Shown here: one piece after another, positions 10,761 through 19,915 of the stretch | Numbering within the stretch: position 1 is the first letter of the stretch | How the letters are laid out: each line of letters starts with the position of its first letter | NCBI GenBank assembly: GCA_039566865.1 | Contig: CM076962.1 | Location: 9,356,743 to 9,420,742, forward strand | DNA length: 64,000 nucleotides | Source: Aurelia coerulea | Taxonomy: Eukaryota; Cnidaria; Scyphozoa; Semaeostomeae; Ulmaridae | Direction of reading: 5' to 3' | Notes under the pieces: generated by a model | Databases searched by the model: none | What the model saw: the letters and a program-made list of their open reading frames with translations, nothing else | What the model was told of the DNA's origin: nothing | Position numbers and translations under genes: made by a program

Positions 10761-11653
10761 TGAATCAAAGAGAAAGAGACCGATTTCTCAGAAAATTTAG
10801 AAGCATGAGGGAGAAGAACCCGAATTTAACAGTCATGGAGATTGCAAAGGAATGTGACATTTCACATGTCAGTTACAGAACGTTGGTAAGGACCTTAAAC
10901 AATGCAGGGTATCGGTGTTTACGGCCCAGACGTAAAGGTATACTTTCAGCCAAAGACAAGAAAAAAAGGGTGCGCTATGCAAGAAATGCCTTGCAAAAAC
11001 ACAAAAAGTCGTTCTGGGTCGAGGATGTGCTGATGTATTTGGATGGTGTATCATTTGTGCACAAAACAAATCCTTACCAGGATGCATTGACTCCAAGGGG
11101 CAGAATTTGGAGGAAAAGTAGCGAAGGGTTAAAATTTACTACAAAGGGGTCAAAAGTCTTGGCTGGAGGACGCAGACTTCACCTTTTAGTTGGAGTTACA
11201 CATGGATTGGGTGTCACTGTAGCTGAAGAGTACACAAAAATGGATGGAAGTTATTTTGGACGATTCATTCAGACCACAATGGAGAGGTCACTTGGGGACA
11301 TTGCTGTGCAAAAGGATAAAGAACGTTTGATTTTCGTCATGGATAATGACCCAAGCCAGAATAGTAAGGTAGCAAAGGTGGCTTTAGAAGATATTGGAGC
11401 AGAACTTCAGGCGATTCCTCCAAGATCTCCAGACCTAAACCCGATTGAGAACGTTTTCCATAACATAAGAATCCATTTGAGACAACAGGCTTTGGAAGAG
11501 AGGATTGAACGGGAGAACTTTACTGCCTTCAAGAAGAGAATATTGGGGGTCCTTGCCAGTTTGGACACAGGCATAATTGATAGAACCATTGAGACAATGA
11601 ATGATCGCTTGAAGCTAATCATCGAAAGCAGTGGATGTCGAACCAAATACTGA
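10760..11653 (+). CDS. Tc1/mariner transposase, second HTH and DD34E catalytic domain
   Basis: This 297-residue frame contains the second helix-turn-helix (about residues 20-50, LTVMEIAKECDISHVSYRTL) and the DDE integrase-fold domain. The candidate triad is D95 (MYLDGVSF), D195 (VMDNDPSQN, matching the family's QQDNAPxH) and E230 (SPDLNPIENVF). Exactly 34 residues separate D195 from E230, the Tc1-type DD34E spacing. The enzyme would excise and insert the element at TA in the nucleus, as the TA duplication shows it once did. Joined with the upstream frame it gives a protein near 360 residues, usual for the family. The ATG at 10760 is the first in this frame, but coding sense continues upstream of it, so it is probably not the native start. 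Apart from the frameshift no lesion is visible. Confidence 0.88.
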   Translation: MNQRERDRFLRKFRSMREKNPNLTVMEIAKECDISHVSYRTLVRTLNNAGYRCLRPRRKGILSAKDKKKRVRYARNALQKHKKSFWVEDVLMYLDGVSFVHKTNPYQDALTPRGRIWRKSSEGLKFTTKGSKVLAGGRRLHLLVGVTHGLGVTVAEEYTKMDGSYFGRFIQTTMERSLGDIAVQKDKERLIFVMDNDPSQNSKVAKVALEDIGAELQAIPPRSPDLNPIENVFHNIRIHLRQQALEERIERENFTAFKKRILGVLASLDTGIIDRTIETMNDRLKLIIESSGCRTKY

Positions 11654-12472
11654 CCAGCATCGCAGCTCTAATACCCTTTATACAAATAGGGAATTTGACA
11701 GTGACTAACTGTATTATGTAATTCCGTTAAGTTGTGTACTTGTTTATAGTTGCCATAGTTAATCGATAATGAGCAGGAATCCTTAAACGGTTTCTCTTTT
11801 GTTCCAAATAAACAAATTCTGCACTCTTTTCATGTTCATCAGATCGTTTATAATTTCTCCCAACCTTTGTAACGAGAATAACAGAATAATAGAATAACAA
11901 GAACAATAATATATTACAATACGTCAGCAAGCAAAACAATGTCTATAAAGTTCCAAGCAGGCCACTGCACTGGTTGATAAGGAAATACGTTTAACAACAC
12001 TTTACGATTCACGCTTTACGATATGAAATACTTAGGAAAGAGCTGAAAATATTGTTCGATTTGGGCAAGATTTACGTGAGAGGTGTACCGAATGTCAGTT
12101 ACATTAATACTATAACTGATGGCTGGATTGTGCCATGTATTACCTACAAAATCGCCTGTTGTTGGACACTTAACATTTTTATCAACAATGAATTTATAAC
12201 ATACCAAGTTCTCTTCTTTCTAAATCGTTAAGTGTAAGGAATCTGGAAATTTTGCGCTCTAGGAAAAGAGACGGTTGCATTTTTTTATCACATTTGGTAA
12301 ATAGCCCGAATGTACACTTTCTAAGCACAAACATGTTTCATTTCGCCCTGTATCACAGAGAAAAATTTAAGATTAAGATTTTGTAAACTGTCTTCGTGAA
12401 GTGTGTGGCTCTCATTTTCCCAACGGCCTAACAAAGAACGTTCTAACCCCTGCGGGGCAGGCAGTGCTCGAG
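11654..12472. other. Convergent spacer between transposase and Rep
   Basis: These 819 bp serve as 3' flank for both genes. A canonical AATAAA for the transposase lies at 11807-11812. No canonical AATAAA or ATTAAA was found on the minus strand for Rep. There is a small direct repeat, CTTTACGAT twice, separated by TCACG near 12003-12020. A stop-free minus-strand frame at 12016-12219 without an ATG is discussed among the findings. No other gene is supported. Confidence 0.65.
11807..11812 (+). terminator. Polyadenylation signal AATAAA
   Basis: Canonical AATAAA 154 bp downstream of the transposase stop codon, in the correct orientation to end its transcript. Such hexamers are frequent by chance in AT-rich DNA, so its use is inferred from position only. 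Confidence 0.45.
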
Positions 12473-13774
12473 TCAATCTAGCAGTAGTTTAGCAAAGCAA
12501 TGGCCGCAAGGTTGAACAGACTTCTGATCCTGCAAGTCGATTTGATGTCGAAACGTAAACATTCGCCACCGTACATTCATCATCTCTGTCTCCCGATCGT
12601 CGATAATGGAGCCTTTGACAAAAGTAATGGGGGACTTCGATGTAGCAAAGATTGGCGTGTCTTTGGTGAACTCAATATCTTTGCTGTATGTTGTTTTTGG
12701 CGCAGCGAAGTGAACGACATGACCTTCAAGCAACAGCAGCATATCACTCCAAGGTAATATAACTGTTGAATACCTGAAGTCATTCAAGAAGATCACTTCT
12801 TTATCTTCCACTCCCAACCAGGCATATGAGCAGCTCGCAGGGGACATGAAGGTATTGAAAACAACTCTTAGAGGGTCTAACATAAATGTTTTGCCACAGT
12901 TAGCAGGCCCAGAAATGAAGATATTACGACCTTTGCCACGACCCATGACCAGTAACTTCACAATGGCATCGGAGAAGATGGCTCTATCAATGCCATTCTT
13001 GGCTAAAATTTCAAGCGCACAACTTTGCCACTCGCCATTGCAAATGCACTCCTTCACAAGCTCATCTCTCAAAATCTGAAGCCTGGTCTTTGCAGCCCTG
13101 TCAATCATTTCCTTGGCCGATTCCATTTGCCATACCGCTTCGATCAATTCATTGACCTTTTTATCGCCCCTGTTGAGAACAAACTCATACAGCCTGGTTT
13201 CTCCCTGTATTTTGTATGCTCTTGCAAGTGCCTGCAGATGAGTGCGTGACTTCACTTTCTGTTTCAAAATGAGCTCTGCAACGTCAAGGTTGTTAATACG
13301 CTTGTTGTACTTTTTCGCAGATTTAGATTTCTTTCCCCTGGACCAAGCTTTCAAAGCATTCGCTGTTTTTGGACGTGCTATAGCATCCGGGTGATTCTCG
13401 CTAGTGACAAACTCGCTGTCTTCCTCGATGACGTAATTGAAGGCCTTGTAGTAGCCTTCGTGGCCCGAGAAATTGACGATTATGCCAAAGTTATCCTTCA
13501 AATACTTCTTTACTTTGAGCCATCTGTGAAGCTTGTCTAGAAGAACACACATATGAAAGTGCTTGTTTCCCGCTCTGTGCCTCTCCATACAGCAAGCCCA
13601 TTGCGTGACTTTTGCCGATGTTACTGCCTCAAAAGATTCGAGAACAGCATTTGCAAAAATTCTTCTGTCAAAGACCTTTATGTCAGCATCGCTGTATGTT
13701 ATCAAGTAGACCTTCCTGACGTCCGCTACCTCAAGTACTCGGGGACCGTCATTATATTCATTAATAGTTGCCAT
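12473..13774 (-). CDS. HUH endonuclease-SF3 helicase Rep-like protein
   Basis: A 433-residue single-exon frame. Proteins of this architecture nick a single-stranded origin by a tyrosine and unwind DNA; it is known from CRESS-DNA viruses, parvoviruses and their endogenous relatives. Visible here, numbered from the ATG at 13774: motif I-like VYLITYS (22-28); the HUH metal site HFH (72-74); motif III Y-V-I-E (Y114-E117), where the usual lysine is glutamate; a basic and helical linker (about 145-260); Walker A GPANCGKT (289-296); Walker B EVIFLND (326-332); motif C TPIFATSK (373-380); VRWR (401-404), possibly including the arginine finger; and a C-terminal C-x-x-C (423-426). The frame opens further to a GTG at 13819, but the ATG is preferred: it is the first in frame and sits in a good context (A at -3, G at +4). 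No stops or frameshifts interrupt it, so it is either recent or under selection. It converges on the transposase within the same inverted arms. Confidence 0.85.
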   Translation of the reverse strand: MATINEYNDGPRVLEVADVRKVYLITYSDADIKVFDRRIFANAVLESFEAVTSAKVTQWACCMERHRAGNKHFHMCVLLDKLHRWLKVKKYLKDNFGIIVNFSGHEGYYKAFNYVIEEDSEFVTSENHPDAIARPKTANALKAWSRGKKSKSAKKYNKRINNLDVAELILKQKVKSRTHLQALARAYKIQGETRLYEFVLNRGDKKVNELIEAVWQMESAKEMIDRAAKTRLQILRDELVKECICNGEWQSCALEILAKNGIDRAIFSDAIVKLLVMGRGKGRNIFISGPANCGKTFMLDPLRVVFNTFMSPASCSYAWLGVEDKEVIFLNDFRYSTVILPWSDMLLLLEGHVVHFAAPKTTYSKDIEFTKDTPIFATSKSPITFVKGSIIDDRETEMMNVRWRMFTFRHQIDLQDQKSVQPCGHCFAKLLLD

Positions 13775-14296
13775 TGTATTTACGTGTTTGATGAAATCTA
13801 TGTAATCATGGAAGGTCACCGTTGTGAATAAAAATTTGAATCCCAGCTTTTTAACCGCCTATTTTCTGGCCTCGTTCTAGTTTTGAAGTAGACTAACAGT
13901 CGTTGAGCATCATTATCATGACAATCCTTCCATTGTACAGATTTCCTATAGCCTAAAGTTGTGCAACAATTAAAGTCTGGAGACCAATTTGCCAAGAAAA
14001 ACAAATAGGAAACAATTAACTTTCATAAAATACCACTATATCGTTGCCATGCCAACATTACGTGAGCCAACTGCTGTCAGCCTTGATTTAAAAAAACAGA
14101 CCTGCCTCTCAAAACATGCATGCTCTCCAAGCAGGAAGAGCCATATAGACTTCCTTTTTAACAGAAGAAATTGTTGCATTTATTTTCTAAACATGTTTTA
14201 CCGTAGCTTTGCCTAAAATTTGCCTTGTTTTAAATTTACAGAGTAGTTATGCGAGAATATGGACCGAAATCCAATAGAATTAACACAAAACAGGCG
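13775..14296. other. Non-coding region upstream of Rep
   Basis: These 522 bp lie between the Rep start and the right inner arm and would hold the Rep promoter. Short open frames here overlap on both strands, match nothing I recognise and look like chance. No clear core promoter or hairpin origin was found by eye. Confidence 0.55.
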
Positions 14297-14421
14297 TTAT
14301 GACGTCATCAACTCAAAATATGAAATTAAAAACATCACCAATGAGTTCAGCGCCATCGAAAACCCCTTAGTAGGTACCATTGATTTCGTTCAACAATGCT
14401 GTTTTCAAAAAAAAATTCAGA
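14297..14421 (-). repeat. Right inner inverted arm
   Basis: Its reverse complement begins TCTGAATTTTTTTTTGAAAAC and aligns with 10064-10188, sharing GGGGTTTTCGA, GCTGAACTCATTGGTGAT and GACGT-ATAA. It has diverged much more than the outer 287-bp units, which suggests the outer units were homogenised or acquired later. Confidence 0.75.
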
Positions 14422-14708
14422 CAATGCCTGCCAAAAGTCCTTGGAACACCTCACAAAATTAATGAAAAAGCGCAGGAACTTTGTTTAGCTGTCATAACCA
14501 CCACAATGGCACTAGGAGAGGCTTCCCCTCCCCCCTCAAACAATGTTGTTAAGTGCGAAATGGCCATAGCAGCCAGTTCAAGTCTTGATGACACTCGAAC
14601 ACGCGACAGTGATGGAATAAAACAACATTGTTTGAAAGGGGAGAGGGGAAAGTAGCAAAGAGGATGGTGAAATGGACTCTGGTGTTCCAACACTTTTGGC
14701 AGGCATTG
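14422..14708. repeat. Right terminal 287-bp foldback unit
   Basis: Same length and same orientation as 9777-10063, with two base differences. Because each unit has inverted ends itself, the whole transposon still has inverted termini although the units are direct repeats. The inner boundary (TTCAGA-CAATG) mirrors the left one (CATTG-TCTGAA) and has no TA. The outer boundary is GGCATTG-TA. Confidence 0.85.
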
Positions 14709-14710
14709 TA
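14709..14710. other. TA target-site duplication, right copy
   Basis: Follows ...GGCAGGCATTG directly and is followed by the resumed monomer GCTACAATTTATATT. Confidence 0.92.
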
Positions 14711-15910
14711 GCTACAATTTATATTATAAACAGTATTGCACTTATCGTTCTTTAAAACTTTAGTTCTACCAGTAACTTCATTTATAGCACTATAATAGTG
14801 CTGCTGCAACAATTCTTGGAAACATTACTACAGACATTTGCTTTTTCTTTAGTCTTATTTTAGCTTTAATGCATAAACAATCCCCAATTAATTAATTGTT
14901 TAATTTCTCGATTAAAACCAAATATAAACACGTAAAGTGTGGATTAACGTACTTTACTAGCTAAAATTTATATTATAAACAGTATTGCATTCATCGTTCT
15001 TTAAAACTTTAGTTCTGCCAGTTACTTCTTACAATAAACATTAGTTTTTTCTTTAGTCTCATTTTAGCTTTACTGCAGAAACAAACATCGATTATTCAAA
15101 TGTTTATTTTCTCAAAGAAAACAAAATTTAAACACAACATATGTGGCGTAACGTACTTTAGTAGCTACAATTTATATTATAAACAGTATTGCACTCATCG
15201 TTCATTAAAACTTTAGTTCTGCCAGTTACTTCATTTATAGCACTATATTAGTGCCGCAACAACCATTTTTGGAAACATTACTATAGACATTAGCTTTTTC
15301 TTTCGTCTAATTTTAGCTTTACTGAATAAACAAACATAGATTAGTTAAATGTTTATTTTCTCAAAGAAAACAAAATATAAACACAAAAAGTGTCAATTAA
15401 CGTACTTTAGTAGCATTAACTTATATTTTAAAGAGTATAGCATTCGTCGTTCTTTAAAACTTTAGTTTTGCCCGTAACTTCTCTTATTGCACTATATTAG
15501 TGCTGCAACAACCATTTTTGGAAACATAACTATAAACATTAGCTTTTTCTTTAGTCTTATTTTAGCTTTAATGCATAAACAAACCTAAATGTTTAATTAA
15601 ATGTTTATTTTCTCAATTAAAACAAAAAATAAACGAATAGTGGGGATTAACGTACTTTACTAGCTACAATTTATATTATAAACAGTATTGCACTTATCGT
15701 TTTTTAAAACTTTAGTTTTAACAGTAACTTCTCTTATAGCACTATATTAGTAGTGCAACAACCATTTTTGGAAACATTACTATAGACATTAGTTTTTTCT
15801 TTAGTCTTATTTTAGTTTTAATGCATAAACAAACCTCGATTAACCAATGTTTATTTTCTCAAAGAAAATAAAATATAAACACAAAAAGTGTTGATTAACG
15901 TACTTTAGTA
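14711..15910. repeat. Satellite array, block 2
   Basis: About five monomers between the two transposons. The first continues the monomer broken at 9776 (GCTACAATTTATATTATAAACAG and onward), has the GTGCTGCTGC variant of the dyad region, and is followed by a short dyad-less monomer, an ATGTGGCGTAACG-class monomer and others. The order resembles 22-24 kb in block 3. No gene. Confidence 0.95.
15909..15910. other. TA target-site duplication of the 882-bp element, left copy
   Basis: The satellite GTACTTTAG-TA breaks here and resumes at 16793 as TA-GCATCATTTTATAATTTAAAG. The uninterrupted paralogue GTACTTTAGTAGCTTCATTTTATAA is present near 20365-20390. This is the same TA of the monomer as used by the larger element. 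Confidence 0.9.
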
Positions 15911-16215
15911 CCGGGTGCGCCAAAATAAACTATGCACGTTTGGCAAGCCACGGTAAATCGTACACTGGACCGATTTTGAAGATATATCACTTAATCTTTA
16001 GCAGAAAGCCTGAATTGGATTCTAAGATTTTTTGCAAATTTTTCCATTTTCAATTTTTAGAGCTACAGGCGAGTTTCTTAAAATTTTCGTTTTCGAAAAC
16101 ACTGAAAACGATCAAAAAACGTTGATCAAATTTTCTAAAGACTCATCATGAATGGACAAAGAGAAAATGTTTTCAGCGTGATTTGGGGATTTGGAAATTG
16201 ATCATTGTAAACTTC
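15911..16215 (+). repeat. Left terminal inverted repeat of the 882-bp element
   Basis: Pairs with 16490-16792. Differences are mostly transitions (for example GAAAGCC/GAAGGCC and CTAAGA/CTAGGA), as expected for neutral decay of two once identical arms. Confidence 0.85.
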
Positions 16216-16489
16216 TGCACGAGTGTTATTTCAAAGATTGGCTTGTTGCGAAATTCTGTAGTAGTTGCAATAAAGTGCCGCCCCAAAAGCCGTCATAAAT
16301 CAAAAATGTAACAAAACTCCATGCTTGCTGGCCCCATGACTCTTCCTCGCTTGTCTTTTAACCCCCTTGATACGGGAACACAGCCTGCAGCAAAGCATAA
16401 ATTCAATGACATTACAAAAGAAAAGAAATTTCTTTATATTCTTGAAAATATTATTACATTTCTCCCAATATAGTACGAACTCTCATAAA
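16216..16489. other. Unique centre of the 882-bp element
   Basis: About 270 bp that is neither arm nor satellite. No open frame of note, no RNA-gene motif and no obvious internal repeat. Confidence 0.6.
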
Positions 16490-16792
16490 GCAGCTTACAA
16501 TTAGTCGATTTCTAAATCCCAAATCACCACGAAAAAGTTTCTCTTTGTACATTCATGTCAATTCTTTAGAAAGCTTGATCGACGTTTTTGATCGTTTTCA
16601 GTGTTTTCGAAAACAAAAATTTTAAGAAACTCGCTTGTAGCTCTAAAAACTGAAAACAGAAAAATTTGCAAAAAATCCTAGAATCTAATTTAGGCCTTCT
16701 GCTAAAGATCAAGTCATAAATCTTTAAAATCGGTCTTGTGTACGATTTATCGTGGCCTGCCAAAAGTGCATAGTTTATTTTGGCGCACCCGG
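16490..16792 (-). repeat. Right terminal inverted repeat of the 882-bp element
   Basis: Reverse-complement partner of 15911-16215. It contains GCCTGCCAAAAGT at 16755-16767, a 13-base match to the terminus of the larger transposon (9781-9793); the left arm has a degenerate version. Confidence 0.85.
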
Positions 16793-16794
16793 TA
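16793..16794. other. TA target-site duplication of the 882-bp element, right copy
   Basis: Follows ...GCGCACCCGG and precedes the resumed monomer GCATCATTTTATAATTTAAAG. Confidence 0.9.
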
Positions 16795-17020
16795 GCATCA
16801 TTTTATAATTTAAAGAGTATAGCATTCGTTGTTCTTTAAAACTTTAGTTTTGCCAGTAACTTCTCTTATAGCACTATATTAGTGCTGCAACAACTATTTT
16901 TGGAAACATTACTATAGACATTAGTTTTTCAATAGTCTTATTTTAGCTTTACTGAATAAACAAACATAGATTAATTAATTGTTTACTTTCTCAAAGAAAA
17001 CAAAATATAAACACAACAAA

Positions 17021-19915
17021 TAGGGCTTAACGTACTTTAGCAGCTACAATTTATATTATAAACAGTATTGCATTCATCGTTCTTTAAAACTTTAGTTCTG
17101 CCAATTACTTCTTTTAAGAGACAATAGCTTTTTCTTTAGTCTCATTTTATCTTTACTGCAGAAACAAACATCGATTATTCAAATGTTTATTTTCTCAAAG
17201 AAAACAAAATATCAACACAAAAGTTGTCGATTAGCGTACTTTAGTACATACAATTTATATTATAAAGAATATTGCACTCATCGTTCTTTAAAACTTTAGA
17301 TTAGCCAGTTTCTTCGTTTATAGCACTATATTAGTGCTGCAACAACCATCTTTGGAAATATTACTATAGAAATTAGTTTTTTCTTAAGTCTCATTTTGGC
17401 TTTATTGCATAAACAAACATCGATTAATTAAATGTTTATTTTCTCAAAGAAAACAAAATATCAACACAAAAGTTGTCGATTAGCGTACTTAAGTACATAA
17501 AATTTTATAATATAAAGAATATTGCACTCATCGTTCTTTAAAACCTTAGATTAGCCAGTTACTTCATTTATAGCACTATGTTAATGCTGCAACAACCATC
17601 TTTGGAAACATTATTATAGAAACTAGTTTTTTCAATAGTCTTATTTTAGCTTTACTGAATAAACAAACATAGTTCAATTAAATAATTATTTTCTCAAAGA
17701 AAACAAAAAATAAACACAAAAAGTGTCAATTAACGTACTTTAGTAGCATTAATTTATATTTTACAGAGTATAGCATTCGTCGTTCTTTAAAACTTTAGTT
17801 TTGCCAGTAACTTCTCTTATTGCACTATATTAGTGCTGCAACAAATATTTTTGGAAACATAACTATAGACATTAGCTTTTTCTTTAGTCTTATTTTAGCT
17901 TTAATGCATAAACAAACCTCAATTAATTAAATGTTTATTTTCTCAATTAAAACAAAAAATAAACGAATAGTGGGGATTAACGTACTTTACTAGCTACAAT
18001 TTATATTATAAACAGTATTGCACTTATCGTTTTTTAAAACTTTAGTTTTAACAGTAACTTCTCTTATAGCACTATATTAGTAGTGCAACAACCATTTTTG
18101 GAAACATTACTATAGACATTAGCTTTTTCTTTAGTCTTATTTTAGCTTTACTGCAAAAATAAACATCGATCAATTAAATGTTTATTTTCTCAATTAAAAC
18201 AAAAAATATACGAATAGTGGGTATTAACGTACTTTACTAGCTACAATTTATATTATAAACAGTATTGCACTCATCGTTCTTTAAAACTTTAGTTTAGCCA
18301 GTTACTTCATTTAAAGCACTATCTTAGTGCTGCAAAAACCATTTTTGGAATCATTACTATAGACATTAGTTTTTTCTTTAGTCTTATTTTAGTTTTAATG
18401 CATAAACAAACCTCGATTAACTAATGTTTATTTTCTCAAAGAAAATAAAATATAAACACAAAAAGTGTTGATTAACGTACTTTAGTAGCTTCATTTTATA
18501 ATTTAAAGAGTATAGCATTCGTTGTTCTTTAAAACTTTACTTTTGCCAGTAACTTCTCTTATAGCACTATATTAGTGCTGCAACAACTATTTTTGGAAAC
18601 ATTACTATAGACATTAGTTTTTTCAATAGTCTTATTTTAGCTTTACTGAATAAACAAACATAGATTAATTAATGGTTTACTTTCTCAAAGAAAACAAAAT
18701 ATAAACACAACAAATAGGGCTTAACGTACTTTAGTAGCTACAAGTTATATTATAAACAGTATTGCATTCATTGTTCTTTAAAACTTTAGTTCTGCCAATT
18801 ATTTCTTTTAATAGACAATAGCTTTTTCTTTAGTCTCATTTTATCTTTACTGCAGAAACAAACATCGATTATTCAAATGTTTATTTTCTCAAAGAAAACA
18901 AAATATCAACACAAAAGTTGTCGATTAGCGTACTTTAGTACATACAATTTATATTATAAAGAATATTGCACTCATCGTTCTTTAAAACTTTAGATTAGCC
19001 AGTTTCTTCGTTTATAGCACTATATTAGTGCTGCAACAACCATCTTTGGAAATATTACTATAGAAATTAGTTTTTTCTTTAGTCTCATTTTGGCTTTATT
19101 GCATAAACAAACATCGATTAATTAAATGTTTATTTTCTCAAAGAAAACAAAATATCAACACAAAAGTTGTCGATTAGCGTACTTAAGTACATAAAATTTT
19201 ATAATATAAAGAATATTGCCCTCATCGTTCTTTAAAACCTTAGATTTAGCCAGTTACTTCATTTATAGCACTATGTTAATGCTGCAACAACCATCTTTGG
19301 AAACATTACTATAGAAACTAGTTTTTTCAATAGTCTTATTTTAGCTTTACTGAATAAACAAACATAGTTCAATTAAATAATTATTTTCTCAAAGAAAACA
19401 AAAAATAAACACAAAAAGTGTCAATTAACGTACTTTAGTAGCATTATTTTATATTTTACAGAGTATAGCATTCGTCGTTCTTTAAAACTTTAGTTTTGCC
19501 AGTAACTTCTCTTATTGCACTATATTAGTGCTGCAACAAATATTTTTGGAAACATAACTATAGACATTAGCTTTTTCTTTAGTTTTATGCATAAACAAAC
19601 CTAAATGTTTAATTAAATGTTTATTTTCTCAATTAAAACAAAAAATAAACGAATAGTGGGGATTAACGTACTTTACTAGCTACAATTTATATTATAAACA
19701 GTATTGCACTTATCGTTTTTTAAAGCTTTAGTTTTAACAGTAACTTCTCTTATAGCACTATATTAGTAGTGCAACAACCATTTTTGGAAACATTACTATA
19801 GACATTAGCTTTTTCTTTAGTCTTATTTTAGCTTTACTGCAAAAATAAACATCGATAAATTAAATGTTTATTTTCTCAAAGAAAACAAAATATAAACAAA
19901 AAGTGGGGATTAACG
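17021..19915. repeat. 1,694-bp seven-monomer HOR and a partial second copy
   Basis: From TAGGGC at 17021 to TAGGGC at 18715 is 1,694 bp: a short monomer, two TTAGCGTAC-class monomers, one GTCAATTAACG, two GGGG(T)ATTAACG and one GTTGATTAACG. The second copy repeats the first five monomers with private variants (CCAATTACTTCTTTTAA or close, GTACTTAAGTACATAAAATTT in parts), then departs near 19915 into a hybrid short monomer. Confidence 0.75.

Larger units (their letters stand above)
9777..14708. mobile_element. Tc1/mariner-type transposon carrying transposase and Rep
   Basis: A 4,932-bp insertion in the satellite, flanked by TA duplications and starting CAATGCCTGCCAAAAGT with the exact reverse complement at its other end. 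Its order is: 287-bp foldback unit (9777-10063), ~125-bp inner inverted arm (10064-10188), transposase frames on + (10572-11653), an 819-bp convergent spacer, Rep on - (12473-13774), inner arm in inverse orientation (14297-14421), then a second 287-bp foldback unit (14422-14708). Its base composition is visibly more GC-rich than the satellite. The outer TA duplication and inverted inner arms argue that both genes travel in one element; a nested insertion of Rep cannot be excluded, but I see no target duplication around Rep alone. It is the only copy in the window, so it was not amplified with the array and is probably recent. Confidence 0.85.
15911..16792. mobile_element. 882-bp long-TIR non-autonomous element (MITE-like)
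   Basis: It begins CCGGGTGCGCCAAAATAAAC and ends with the reverse complement. The terminal arms run about 300 bp each (15911-16215 and 16490-16792); the first 27 bases match perfectly and the next ~140 at roughly 88%. The ~270-bp centre is not repeated. No transposase is encoded. The frames at 15940-16125 and 16566-16763 are the same arm read inwards from each end and are not counted as genes. The TA duplication indicates mobilisation by a Tc1/mariner-type enzyme in trans. The arm divergence suggests the element family is older than this insertion. Confidence 0.88.

Noticed and set aside
11727..11939. Minus-strand frame ending MATINKYTT, similar to the Rep start MATINEYND
   Set aside because: The match rests on an 11-base stretch (ATAGTTGCCAT); the surrounding DNA does not align, so a duplicated Rep start is not supported.
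13775..13819. Rep start at the GTG at 13819
   Set aside because: GTG is not a usual start in a eukaryote. The first in-frame ATG is at 13774 in good context and leaves all Rep motifs intact.
15940..16125. Pair of similar small proteins here and at 16566-16763
   Set aside because: They are the same inverted arm of the 882-bp element read from either end; similarity follows from the repeat.
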